From NCBI GenBank assembly GCA_964450385.1, contig CAYVEC010000016.1:1-44999 (forward strand): a stretch of 44,999 nucleotides of DNA. The letters run 5' to 3'. The notes under the pieces were generated by a model. The model was not told where the DNA came from, ran no database searches, and worked only from the letters and a program-made list of their open reading frames with translations. Every line of letters starts with the position of its first letter. Position 1 is the stretch's first letter. The position numbers and the translations under genes were made by a program. Below are positions 23,872 through 33,164 of this stretch, one piece after another. Source of the DNA: JAKLFA01 sp964450385 (GTDB lineage Bacteria; Omnitrophota; Gorgyraeia; Zapsychrales; JANLHA01).

Positions 23872-24835
23872 ACATGTAATGAAGATTGTGGTCGTTTGTG
23901 CCGTGGCGGCTGCGGCGGTGGTTGTGTTCGTGTCCCGCTCGGGAAAGGCCTCTGCCCGGATCGTCAAGGAGACCGTTGAGGTTCAGACCGGAGATATCCG
24001 TGAGACGGTCTCGACGACCGGAACGGTTAATCCCCAGAATCGTTTGCAGATCCGACCGCCGATCGGAGGCCGGATTGATCAGATGCTCGTGACCGAGGGA
24101 CAGCGGGTTGCCGAAGGACAGGTCTTGGCCCTGATGAGTTCAACGGAACGTGCGACGCTGCTTGACGCGGCGCGGCTCCGGGGAGAGACGGAGCTCGACT
24201 ATTGGCAATCGGTGTATAAGGCGACGCCGCTTCTTGCACCGATTGACGGAACCGTGATTGTGCGCTCGGTCGAGCCGGGTCAGACCGTAACGGCGAGCGA
24301 TACCGTGGTCGTGCTGTCGGATCGTCTTATTGTGGAGGCAGATGTCGATGAGACAGACATCGGCGCCGTCGCCGTCGGCCAGCGGGCCGAGGTAACGCTT
24401 GACGCGTATCCTCAGATCTCGGTACCGGCAGTGGTGGACCACATTTCTTACGAATCCGAATTGGTCAACAATGTGACGATTTACAAGGTCGACATCTTGC
24501 CGGAGAGCCTGCCGGAGGTCTTTCGTTCCGGGATGAGCGCGAATGTTGATATTGTCGTGAGCGAAAAACAGGGGGCGGTCCTTCTTCCCCTTGACGCGGT
24601 CAGTTCTGACAACGGCCGTGAGACGGTGCTGCTTAAGACGCCGGGCCGTAAGGACCCTGAGCGGGTCGCGGTCCTGACAGGCATCCGAGACAGTGAACAC
24701 GTTGAAATCCTTTCCGGTGTCGAGAGCGGGGATCAGGTCGTGGTCGTGCGCCAGAATCAGCGTTCTTTATTTAAGGCGGCGGGGACGGGGAAGAATCCCT
24801 TTATGCCATCGAGGACTCGAGGGATGTCACGGTGA
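23861..24835 (+). CDS. macA: Periplasmic adaptor of a MacAB-type exporter
   Basis: This membrane-fusion protein of 324 residues has an N-terminal membrane anchor (VMKIVVVCAVAAAAVVVFV), a lipoyl half (GGRIDQMLVTEGQRVAEGQVLALM), a short hairpin, the second half (LLAPIDGTVIVRSVEPGQTV), a beta-barrel (VEADVDETDIGAVAVGQRAEVTLDAYPQ) and a C-terminal membrane-proximal domain (VLLPLDAVSSDNGRETVLL). The hairpin between the lipoyl halves is only about 30 residues, much shorter than the long coil of E. coli MacA. The macB gene follows with a GTGA overlap. Substrates of such pumps are macrolides, peptides or lipids. Confidence 0.9.
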   Translation: MMHKHVMKIVVVCAVAAAAVVVFVSRSGKASARIVKETVEVQTGDIRETVSTTGTVNPQNRLQIRPPIGGRIDQMLVTEGQRVAEGQVLALMSSTERATLLDAARLRGETELDYWQSVYKATPLLAPIDGTVIVRSVEPGQTVTASDTVVVLSDRLIVEADVDETDIGAVAVGQRAEVTLDAYPQISVPAVVDHISYESELVNNVTIYKVDILPESLPEVFRSGMSANVDIVVSEKQGAVLLPLDAVSSDNGRETVLLKTPGRKDPERVAVLTGIRDSEHVEILSGVESGDQVVVVRQNQRSLFKAAGTGKNPFMPSRTRGMSR

Positions 24836-26796
24836 TCGAACTCCGTCATGTATCGAAGACATATCTCATGGGTGAGAACGCGGTCCACGCGCTCGATGAT
24901 CTATCGGTCTCGATCGAGCCGGGTGATTTTGTGGCGATCATGGGGCCGTCGGGCTCCGGGAAATCGACGCTTCTTCATATCTTGGGGTTTCTCGATACTC
25001 CGGATCAGGGGGAATATATTTTTGCCGGGCAGCGCGTCTCAGATCTTGATGACGATGCCCTCGCGACCTTACGCAATCAGACCGCGGGTTTTATCTTTCA
25101 GCAGTTTCATCTCCTAAGAAGGATGAGCGCCCGGGAGAATGTCGCCCTTCCCTGTATGTACAGCGCCTCAGAGAACGGCGGCGCCCTTGAGAAGGCCCTG
25201 GTCCGGCTCGAGTCCGTCGGGCTCAAGGATCGGGCAGGGCATTGGTCGAGCGAACTTTCCGGGGGACAGCAGCAGCGGGTCGCCATCGCCCGCGCCCTGG
25301 TTCGGGACCCGATGATCATTTTTGCCGATGAGCCGACGGGGAATCTCGATACCGCGAGCGAACGCGATATCATGGAGCTCCTCCGCTTCTTGAACGAGCA
25401 GGGCAAGACTGTGATCATGGTGACCCATGAGCGCGAGGTGGGCGAATATGCGAGCCGGATCATTACGATGCGGGACGGTAAGATCACGTCGGATGAGCGC
25501 TTGCGCATGATCCGCTCGGGGCGGCCGGATGCCGTGACGCGGCCGGGGGTCGTGGGCCGCCGGTCGCTCTGGAAGAAGGACGAGGTTCTCGGGCACGTCC
25601 GTCAGGCCGTTGGGACGATCTGGTCGAATAAGGTCCGGTCTCTCCTGTCGATCCTTGGGATCCTGGTCGGCGTCGCGGCGGTCATTGCGATGCTGGCCCT
25701 TGGGGAGGGGGCCCGGCGTTCCATGGAGACGCAGTTAAAATCCATGGGGTCGAATCTCCTTTCGGTCCGCGCCGGCGGGCGTCATCACAGGGGGGTCACA
25801 AGCTCATCAGGGAGTGTGGCACGGTTCTCGTTTGAGGACGAGAAAAAGATCCGCGAGCTCGCGCCGTATATCAATAAGGCCTCGGGCTTCGTCTCAGGCT
25901 CGGTGAGGGCGGTTTACGGCAGTGAGAATATTAATACGAATCTCGACGGCGTCGGCTATGATTATGGGGGGATGCGCGCGTATCTGCCGACCTTTGGCCG
26001 CTGGTTCACCCGTGAGGAGATCCGCCGCCGCGCCAAGGTCGCGATCATCGGCATGACGGTTGTGGAGAAACTTTTTGGAAAGGATGAGAATCCGGTCGGA
26101 AAGACGATCAAACTCAATCGCATCAACTTTCGCGTCATCGGCGTCTTTCCTCCGAAGGGATCAGCCGGCCCGCGGGATCAGGATGACGCGGTCTTGGTGC
26201 CGGTGACGACCGCGATGTACCGGGTTCTTGGAAAGACCTATCTTGACGGGATCTACGTCGAGGTCGGTGAGGCGGGGTTCATTGAGGAGGCAAAAAAGGA
26301 TATTCAAGACCTGATCCGCCGCCGGCATCGGATCTATCAAAACGATGAGGATTCATTTAATATCTGGGACATGAGCGAGATCCAGAATATGCTGAGCAGT
26401 ATGACCCGGACCATGGGGATGCTCCTCGGCTGTATTGCCGCGATCTCGTTGATCGTCGGAGGGATCGGGATCATGAATATCATGCTCGTCTCTGTCACCG
26501 AGCGGACCCGCGAGATCGGGCTGCGTAAGGCGGTCGGCGCCCGAAAAAAAGATATCCTGGCCCAGTTCTTGATCGAATCGGTCGTGATGTCCGTGAGCGG
26601 CGGGCTCTTGGGGATCATCATCGGCAGCGCGGCTGCCGCGCTCCTTGCGGGCCTTGCCGGGTGGGCGACGCATGTGTCCTTCTTTTCGGTGTCGCTCGCG
26701 ACGGTCTTTTCCGTTGCGATCGGTGTCGGATTCGGCCTCTGGCCCGCGTATAAGGCCGCAGAACTCAAGCCTGTCGAGGCCCTGCGGTATGAATAA
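24832..26796 (+). CDS. macB: MacB-type ABC exporter, fused ATPase and permease
   Basis: This protein of 654 residues has an ATP-binding domain (about 1-225) with Walker A (GPSGSGKST), Q-loop (FIFQQFHLL), signature (LSGGQQQRVAIARAL) and Walker B (IIFADEPTGNLD), then MacB/FtsX domains. The first membrane helix follows residue 260 (VRSLLSILGILVGVAAVIAML), then a periplasmic domain of about 250 residues, and three C-terminal helices (LLGCIAAISLIVGGIGIMNIMLVSV and onward). ATPase and permease in one chain are the MacB layout. It starts at a GTG overlapping the adaptor stop. With tolC and macA it forms a complete tripartite pump. Confidence 0.94.
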   Translation: MIELRHVSKTYLMGENAVHALDDLSVSIEPGDFVAIMGPSGSGKSTLLHILGFLDTPDQGEYIFAGQRVSDLDDDALATLRNQTAGFIFQQFHLLRRMSARENVALPCMYSASENGGALEKALVRLESVGLKDRAGHWSSELSGGQQQRVAIARALVRDPMIIFADEPTGNLDTASERDIMELLRFLNEQGKTVIMVTHEREVGEYASRIITMRDGKITSDERLRMIRSGRPDAVTRPGVVGRRSLWKKDEVLGHVRQAVGTIWSNKVRSLLSILGILVGVAAVIAMLALGEGARRSMETQLKSMGSNLLSVRAGGRHHRGVTSSSGSVARFSFEDEKKIRELAPYINKASGFVSGSVRAVYGSENINTNLDGVGYDYGGMRAYLPTFGRWFTREEIRRRAKVAIIGMTVVEKLFGKDENPVGKTIKLNRINFRVIGVFPPKGSAGPRDQDDAVLVPVTTAMYRVLGKTYLDGIYVEVGEAGFIEEAKKDIQDLIRRRHRIYQNDEDSFNIWDMSEIQNMLSSMTRTMGMLLGCIAAISLIVGGIGIMNIMLVSVTERTREIGLRKAVGARKKDILAQFLIESVVMSVSGGLLGIIIGSAAAALLAGLAGWATHVSFFSVSLATVFSVAIGVGFGLWPAYKAAELKPVEALRYE

Positions 26797-26809
26797 CGGC
26801 CATACGCCC

Positions 26810-26832
26810 GGTGCGGTCGGGGGGCACCTTTT
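26810..26832 (+). terminator. Possible terminator after macB
   Basis: GGTGC (26810-26814) pairs with GCACC (26824-26828) around a nine-base G-rich loop and is followed by TTTT. The stem is short, so this is weak. Confidence 0.4.
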
Positions 26833-26862
26833 GCCTGGGAATCGGATTCCTTGATTTTCACC

Positions 26863-26890
26863 TTGCCCCGGCCTGATTTGTTTTTATAAT
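26863..26890 (+). promoter_or_regulatory. Putative sigma-70 promoter of the receiver-zinc ribbon gene
   Basis: TTGCCC (26863-26868) and a perfect TATAAT (26885-26890) are separated by 16 bases. The gene starts 58 bases further on with AAGGAAG as ribosome site. Confidence 0.6.
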
Positions 26891-26948
26891 ACATCTAAGG
26901 TGCGTCCGTGCGGTCGGCCGCCTCCATGTCATCACAAAGGAAGCGTCA

Positions 26949-27473
26949 ATGTCGAAGCGAAAAATTTTGATCGTTGAAGATGAGGCGGATCTCAGGAGTC
27001 TTTTGGTCGAGGCCCTCTTCGACGGGGATTATGAGATTTATCAGGCGGGCGACGGGGCTGAGGCCCTGGACAAGGCCCGCGAGGTCCGCCCGGACCTGAT
27101 CATTACGGACGTTCTGATGCCGAAGCTTCGCGGGGATGAGCTTGTTCAGCAGGTCAAGACCGACCTGTCCCTCGGTCCGGTGCGGTTCATCGTGCTCACG
27201 GCCCGGAAGCTCATGCGCGAGTATTTTGAGGCGATGGAGATCGATGACTTTATTGCGAAACCGGTGAGCGGCCAAGAACTGCGCGACCGGGTGAGGGCCG
27301 TGTTTGACAAGATGCCGTCATCGAGGTCTGCCGCGTCCGGCCGAGCTTCAGCCGTTGTGGCTCCCGCGTCGGATCCGTCGGCGCCGGCGGCGAAACGGTG
27401 TATCCGCTGCGGGGAAGACGTCCAGCCTGGAGAGATCCGCTGCCCGTCCTGTGGGTCCATGTGGCTGGAGTAG
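26949..27473 (+). CDS. Receiver domain fused to a C-terminal zinc ribbon
   Basis: This protein of 174 residues has a receiver (about 1-120) with the acidic pocket E10/D11, phospho-acceptor D54 (IITDVLMPK), T84 and Lys104 (IAKPV). A Ser/Ala/Pro-rich linker (about 122-148) leads to a CxxC...CxxC zinc ribbon with C151, C154, C165 and C168 (RCIRCGE and CPSCGSMW). No effector domain other than the ribbon is present, so the ribbon is likely to bind RNA polymerase, RNA, DNA or a protein partner in a phosphorylation-dependent way (inference). It has its own promoter and no adjacent histidine kinase. Confidence 0.9.
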   Translation: MSKRKILIVEDEADLRSLLVEALFDGDYEIYQAGDGAEALDKAREVRPDLIITDVLMPKLRGDELVQQVKTDLSLGPVRFIVLTARKLMREYFEAMEIDDFIAKPVSGQELRDRVRAVFDKMPSSRSAASGRASAVVAPASDPSAPAAKRCIRCGEDVQPGEIRCPSCGSMWLE

Positions 27474-27507
27474 GACGTTTATTGGACCTGCTTTCTTTCC
27501 GATCGAT

Positions 27508-28170
27508 TTATTTCAATTCAACAGAGATTGCGGCGTAGGCGCCGGACTGGTTGCAGCAGACGTCGTTGATGATCCGCGTGGTGTTGCCCGTCAATTTTTT
27601 GACGTCGTCTGCGGTCAGGCGAAAACTTCGGCAGATCTCGCGCGTCGTGTTCTTTTCTCCAGAGGTGATGACGCAGACCAGCCGGTAGACCTGCGGCCGC
27701 CAATAACACATCCGCTGGATCCCGCTGATGGCCACCATCGCGGCGGCCGATGAGATGAATTCCTGCGGCAGCTGGGCTGTGTCCCGGCGGTAGCACGGGC
27801 TCGTCTGCCAGGAGAGGGTCAGGTCCTTGATGAAGGGCTTCATCTGAGCGAAACAGAAATTGTCGACGAAAACGATATGGAAGGGATAGGCGGTGCGCGC
27901 GTAGAGGATGAATTTGGCCGGCGACTTGTCCGCCGAGGTCACGAGATCCGGCTTGTCGTGCGCGAACCAGTCGAGGGTGTGGATCTGGCGGTCCTCCATT
28001 CCTTCGAGGCTGATGTGGATCTTGTGGATGAAGTGGGTCGCCCGCCGGGCGTTTAATAATCCGCTCAGGGTGACGGAGACCCCGTGTTTTGAAAATCCGA
28101 TCTCTGCTGAGGATGACAGGTGGCAGGTGAGGCGCGACGGGCAGAGCCAATCAGGGAGGATGTTTTTCAT
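27508..28170 (-). CDS. Conserved-looking protein of unknown function
   Basis: A minus-strand frame of 220 residues opens MKNILPDWLCPSRLTCHL and ends SGAYAAISVELK. It has no signal peptide or membrane helix and no family that I recognise. Composition is natural (mixed hydrophobic and polar, seven Cys, not Arg/Pro-rich) and suggests a two-part fold: a beta-rich N-terminal half (GVSVTLSG, IHKIHISLEG) and an alpha/beta second half (SSAAAMVAISGIQ, RLVCVITSGEKN). The other minus frame over the same region is an Arg/Pro-rich shadow. It is convergent with the receiver-zinc ribbon gene (34 bases apart) and divergent from the coiled-coil gene. No clear ribosome site is visible. Confidence 0.65.
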   Translation of the reverse strand: MKNILPDWLCPSRLTCHLSSSAEIGFSKHGVSVTLSGLLNARRATHFIHKIHISLEGMEDRQIHTLDWFAHDKPDLVTSADKSPAKFILYARTAYPFHIVFVDNFCFAQMKPFIKDLTLSWQTSPCYRRDTAQLPQEFISSAAAMVAISGIQRMCYWRPQVYRLVCVITSGEKNTTREICRSFRLTADDVKKLTGNTTRIINDVCCNQSGAYAAISVELK

Positions 28171-28215
28171 GGCGGCACAGCCTACGGAGATGGTGACAAT
28201 AAAAAAGGGTTTTTA

Positions 28216-28244
28216 TTTTTTCTTCTATAAATCCATATTATAAT
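28216..28244 (+). promoter_or_regulatory. Putative promoter of the coiled-coil gene
   Basis: A perfect TATAAT (28239-28244) lies in a very AT-rich divergent intergenic stretch, 47 bases before the ATG. The matching -35 position (28216-28221) is only a T run. Confidence 0.4.
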
Positions 28245-28291
28245 ATCACAGGACAAAAAACTTTCCTTTGAAATTTTCTGAAAGGTTCTCT

Positions 28292-31200
28292 ATGCGTCCA
28301 GCTGTTTGCCTCATGACGCTGTTGATGATGGGAGTGATCGTCGTGGCCCCTGCTGCGGCTCAGACCCAAGATGCGGTTGTTCAGAATCAAGAGCTCGCCG
28401 CGAAGATCGACACCCTTCTTGCGAAATATGAGAAATTAGAGCAGGAAAAAAAGGCCCTTGAGGTGGAACTGCTCAAGGCGCAGAACCAGTCACGTGAATA
28501 CGAGCGTCGTCTGACGGCGTTGAGCCGTGAGGCCGAGATGGTGTCCCAACGCATCGAGGCGCGCGACGGCGATGCCCAGGCGATCGCTGTGCTTTTGGAC
28601 CAACAGCGGATCCAGATCGCCTTGCTCGAGGATGAGAAGCGGGCTCTGGCTTTTGAGAAGGCGAATCTCGCCGGAGAGATCAAGGTTCTTCAGGAAAAGA
28701 CCGCCGGGCTCGAGGCAGACCTCGCGCGGGTCAGGCAGGACGTGGACCGTGAGATGACCGCGGCGCGTCAGCCGCTTGTTGATCAGATCGATGCTCTTGA
28801 GAGGGCTTTAAAGAAGGAAGAGGATGCGGCCCGTGAACGTCTCGTCGAGGTCGAAGAGGCGGCGCGGACTCGTTTGGAGCAGGCCCAGGGCGCCGCAGGT
28901 CAGGCAGAGCTTATTCGGCAGGAGAACCAGGCCCTGAAGACCCAGCTAGCCGAACTTTCCCGCGAACTTGAGAGTCAGCGGGTCCAGCTTGAGGCCACGG
29001 TCCAGGCCCTGACCCTCAAACAGCAGGAGAGTGACCGGCAGGTGGCCGAGGTGCGGCAGATTCTCAAAGATCGGACGCTTCAGTTTTCTTTTGAGTTGGA
29101 CCGCAGTCAACAGGTGCACGCTGAACAGGTCGCCCGCATGCAGGACGCGTTTGTTCAGGAACGCCAAGGGATTTTGAACGAGCTTCAACAGGCGAAGGCC
29201 TCGGGATTTGATCAGGCCGAAGCGGCCCGTCAGCCGCTTCTTGCCCAGATCCGGGACCTTGAGGCAGGTCATGCGGCGGAGCTTGCGTCATTGCGGCAGG
29301 GTCTGGCGGATCAGGAGTCGGTCCGGACCCTTGAGCGTGAGGAGATCGCCCGCGCGCTGACCGACATGACGAGTCGTTTTGAGGCGCAAAAAGCGGTCAT
29401 TGATCAGAAGGGCGCGGAAATAGCTGCGGCTGAGGGGCGTGCGGCTGAGGCGGCTGCCCGTGAGCAGTCTCTTCGCGCCGAACATCAGGCCCTTCAGAAG
29501 GAACTCGAACAGGCTAAAACAGCTTCGTCCCGTCAGGTGACAGAGGCCCAGCGGCCGCTTCTGGACAAGATCGAGGCCCTTACGCGTCAGCTCACTCAGC
29601 TTGAGCGCCGGGAGGGAGAGAGCGAGGCTGACCGCGCGAAGGCCCTTGAACAGGTGGCGGCATTAAAAAAGGAAATCAACGCGGCCGAGGCGGCGTTAAA
29701 AGAACGGGATCAGCGGATCCAGGAGGCGGACAAACAGGCGGCACGGTTGGCGAAAGAGGAGGCGGACCGCTTGGTCAAGGTGCGTCAGCCGCTCGAGGCC
29801 GAGATCGAGCGTTTGAACAAAGAGATCCTTCGGCAGGACCAGGAGTCTCGATCGGGTGAGGACGCGTTAAAGAATGCCTTTGAGAAGGAACGCGCGGGAT
29901 GGATCAAGAAAAAAGATGATGAGGTCAAGGCCGAGGCGGACCGCGGGGCTGCGGCACGCGCCGCACTTGAGACCACGATCATGGATTTGAAGAAATCCCT
30001 TGAGGCCAAGGATCGCGAGTCAGCGGCCAAGGTTGAGGAGGCGCGCGCGGCACTTCTGAAAGATGTCGACCGTTTGCAAAAACAACTCGAGGCGGTCCAG
30101 GGGTCGATCCCGGAGACACTCGATAAGGCCAATCTCCGGTGGCAGCAGAAGACCGATGAGCTCGCCGCTCAACTTGTCCAGACCCAGCAGGCTTTGGCCG
30201 AGCGCGAGACGAGGATTCAGGGGCTCGAGAAGGATTTAACGGCGGCGCGGGCTGATATCAGCCGGCTTCAAAAGACCGAACAGACGCTTGGCGCTGATCT
30301 CGCGGCGGAGCGGTCGCTCAGGGAAAAGGAGGCGGCGTCATCGTCGGAAAAGGCCGCCGAGCAGGTGGCGCCTCTTCAGGAAAAGATCGCTGATCTGGAG
30401 ACCCTTTTGGCCGCCGAGCGTGCGGCCGCGGCTAAGACGACAGCGGCGCAGGCCGAGGCCTTGAAACGAGAAGTGGCGGCGCGGGACCAAACCATCGCGC
30501 AGCTTCAGACGGTTCAGCAGGATCTTGAAACGCGTTTAGCCCAGGCGGAGGAGAAGCTCTCTTTTCAGAGTAAGGAGGCGTCGACGTCTCTGAAGGGCTG
30601 GGAGGGGCAGAAGGCTGAATGGACCGAGCAGATCAAAAAACTCGAGGGAGAGAAGGCGGCGGCCCTAGCCGATGCGGCCGCGGAAAAACGTTCTTTTGAG
30701 GGGTTGACCGCCGAGGCACAGGCCCTTCGCGAGGAGTCGGCCCAGAAATCTGCCGAGATCGCGCGGCTCACAACGCAAGCGCAGACTGCCTCAAAAGAGG
30801 TCGCTCGGTTAATGGCTGAGCGAGAACGGCTGCTCAGTGATCAGGCGGCCCGGTTAAAGGCCCTTGAGGCCGAGCATCAGAAGGCGGTGATCCGTGACCA
30901 GACTGCGGCGGCCGAGGCTGTGAGCGTCGAGAAGGCGCGTGGTCAGGCGCGGGTCGCGGAGGTCGAAACGATATTGGCCGCTGAGCGGGCGCAGCATCAG
31001 GCTGCGCTTCAGAAATTTGCTCAGGAGAAGGAGGCGCTCATGGGGAGCCTGCCCGAGCAGGTGGCTCAGGAGCGCAAGCTGTTCGAAGAACGCTATGGAG
31101 TGATGCAGCGGGATTATGAGACGCGGATTGCTGCGCTCGCGAAGGAAAAAGAGGATGCCCTTGCCGCAGCCTCGGTGAAGACCGCGGAGGACCTTCGTGT

Positions 31201-33164
31201 GAGGGAGGAAGAGATTCTGCGGCTGAACAATGATCAGAAGCGGTTGGCTGATGAGCACGCGGCACGCATGAGCGCGCTTGAGGCCCAGCACGGTAAGGCA
31301 TTGGCCGGTGAAAAGACCGCGGCCCTTGAGGTCTTGGCGGCCGAGAAGGCTCGGCTGGATGCCCGGGGCGTTGAGATCGACCGCCAGCTTGGTGTCCAGC
31401 GCGCGGAGTTTGAGGCCCGGATCAAGGCGTTGACGGATGAGAAGACCGCGCTTTCGGAGAGCGTGCCGGAACAGATCGCGCGTGAAGTGAAGGCCCGCGA
31501 TGACGCCTTTGATAAAAAAGAGGCGGAGTTTCAGACGAAGATCGCGGCCCTTTCGGCGGAGAAAGAGGCCTTGGCCGCGGCGTCTGAACAAAAACTTGTC
31601 GACACGCGTAAGGCCGTAGAGTCGTCGTTCGCCAAAAAGGAACAGCAGTATCAGGCGGATATCAAGAAGCTGAATGATGAAAAACAGGCCTTGGCCGCGG
31701 CCGTTGCTGAGAAGATCGCGGGTGAGCGTAAGGCGCTCGAGGATGGATTCGCGAAAAGGTCGGCGGAATATGAGACTCGGATCACGACCTTGATCAGCGA
31801 AAAAGAGGCGTCGGCCCGAGACGTTGCGGCTCGGTATGACGATGAGATCCGCCAGCGGGACGCGGAGATCGCCCGGCTGCAGGCGGCCCAAAAGACGATG
31901 AGCGACCAGCATTCGGCCCGATTGAGGGCTCTTGAAGCGGAACATGCCGGGTCGCTCGCCCGCCAGGCAGAGGAATGGACGCGTGAGCGGGGGTCGTATG
32001 AGGCAGCCCTGAAGAAGAAGGATGAAGATATGGCGGCATTGGGCGTGGTGGCCTCTGATGAGAAGGCGCGGGAGCGTAAGACCCTTGAGGAAGGTTTTGC
32101 CAAAGTCCGCGCGGAACTCGAGACTCGATTAAAACAGATCAGCGACGAACGCGAGACGGCCGTTGCAGCGGTGAGGGCTCAGGCTGCGCAGGAGATCCAG
32201 GCCCGTGAGGCGGAGATCAATCGTTTGACGGCGGAACAGAAGCGGCTTACCGAAATGCACGCCGCGCAGCTTAATGCGGTCAAGGCCGAGTATGACAAAG
32301 CCGCTGAACGTGAACGGGCGCGGGCCTTTGATGTTGTCGCGGCTGAGAAAGAGGGCGCGGCCGCCCGTGTGGGTGATCTTGAAAAGCAGGCCGCCCAAAA
32401 GATGAAGGCCATGGAAGACGTGTTCGCGAAGCGCGAGGCGGAGTATCAGGCAAAGATCACGGCGCTCTCGGCGGAGAAAGACGCGTNNNNNNNNNNNNNN
32501 NNNNNNNNNNNNNNNNNNNNNNNNNNNNNNNNNNNNNNNNNNNNNNNNNNNNNNNNNNNNNNNNNNNNNNNNNNNNNNNNNNNNNNCAGCGTTGCCTGGG
32601 AAGATTGCGGCGGAGCGGAAGACATTAGAAGACGCGTTCGCGAAACGCGAGGCGGAGTATCAGGCAAAGATCACGGCGCTCTCGGCGGAGAAAGACGCGT
32701 TTGCGGCAGCGTTGCCTGAACGGATCGAGCGCGAGGTCACGCCGCGTGAGGCTGAGCTCGCCGCGAGGGCCGAAAAGATCGCGGCCTTTGAGAAAGAGGT
32801 TGATACCCTGACACGCACCGCCGCTGCCTGGGAAAAAGAAAATCTGTTCCTTCATCAGGAAACCGAGCGGCTGAAGGCTGAGGCCCAGGCCGCGGCAGCC
32901 CCGGTGCTTGACCAGCTCGAGGCCTATAAAAAAGAGGCGGATGAAAAACTGCGAGCGGTTTATGATCAGCTTGATCAGAAGGAGCGCGACCTTCGTCAGA
33001 TACAGGGCGAGCTTGCTGAGGCCAAGGCGCGTATTGAGTCAATGACGCGGGAGAGCGATGAGCTCGCGCGCGATTATTTTGAGATCGTGGACAAGAATGT
33101 TGAACTTCGAGATCGTGTTAAAGAACTTGAGGATTATATTGATCAAAAGAAGGCGCAGCCATGA
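28292..33164 (+). CDS. Giant exported coiled-coil protein, interrupted by a scaffold gap
   Basis: The signal peptide (about 1-23, LMTLLMMGVIVVAPAAA then QTQDAV) is followed by continuous coiled coil. Residues are almost all Glu, Lys, Arg, Gln, Ala and Leu with heptads, and no other domain, membrane helix or Cys-rich segment. Proline-containing R-Q-P-L and LPEQ/VPEQ motifs recur and may form hinges. The reading frame before the gap (32487-32586) and the one after it differ by one; filling the gap with 6 nt restores a single frame and gives about 1592 residues, or more by 40-residue steps. The end is VELRDRVKELEDYIDQKK. The ATG has GAAAGG six bases upstream; the TTG at 28268 is open but lacks a site. 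The stop overlaps the deaminase gene (ATGA). A rod of that length could span or lie along the periplasm (inference). Confidence 0.88.
32423..32700 (+). repeat. Tandem repeat unit of 120 nt (40 residues) around the gap
   Basis: Bases 32426-32486 and 32640-32700 are identical at 60 of 61 positions and encode the same AKREAEYQAKITALSAEKDA segment. Similar but diverged copies at the same 40-residue period occur upstream (FDKKEAEFQTKIAALSAEKEA and FAKKEQQYQADIKKLNDEK, about 31510-31700). The near identity at the gap means recent duplication, and explains why the assembly stopped there. Confidence 0.9.
32487..32586. other. Scaffold gap of 100 N inside the coiled-coil gene
   Basis: There are exactly 100 N, the conventional length for a gap of unknown size. 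The base after the left flank would be followed by TTGCGG in the repeat copy to the right, and then the right flank (CAGCGTTGCCTG) continues exactly. So the missing sequence is 6 nt, or 6 plus a multiple of 120. Confidence 0.97.

Noticed and set aside
27518..28150. An overlapping 210-codon minus frame in the unknown-gene region
   Set aside because: It is Arg/Pro/His-rich and a phase shadow of the 27508-28170 frame, which has natural composition.
30854..31945. A 363-codon minus-strand frame opposite the coiled-coil gene
   Set aside because: It is antisense to the repeated Glu/Lys/Ala codons; such codon patterns leave the complement open. It has no ribosome site and low-complexity composition.
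32487..32586. A real frameshift that would split the coiled-coil gene into two
   Set aside because: The frame change is explained by the arbitrary length of the N run; a 6-nt fill restores one frame.
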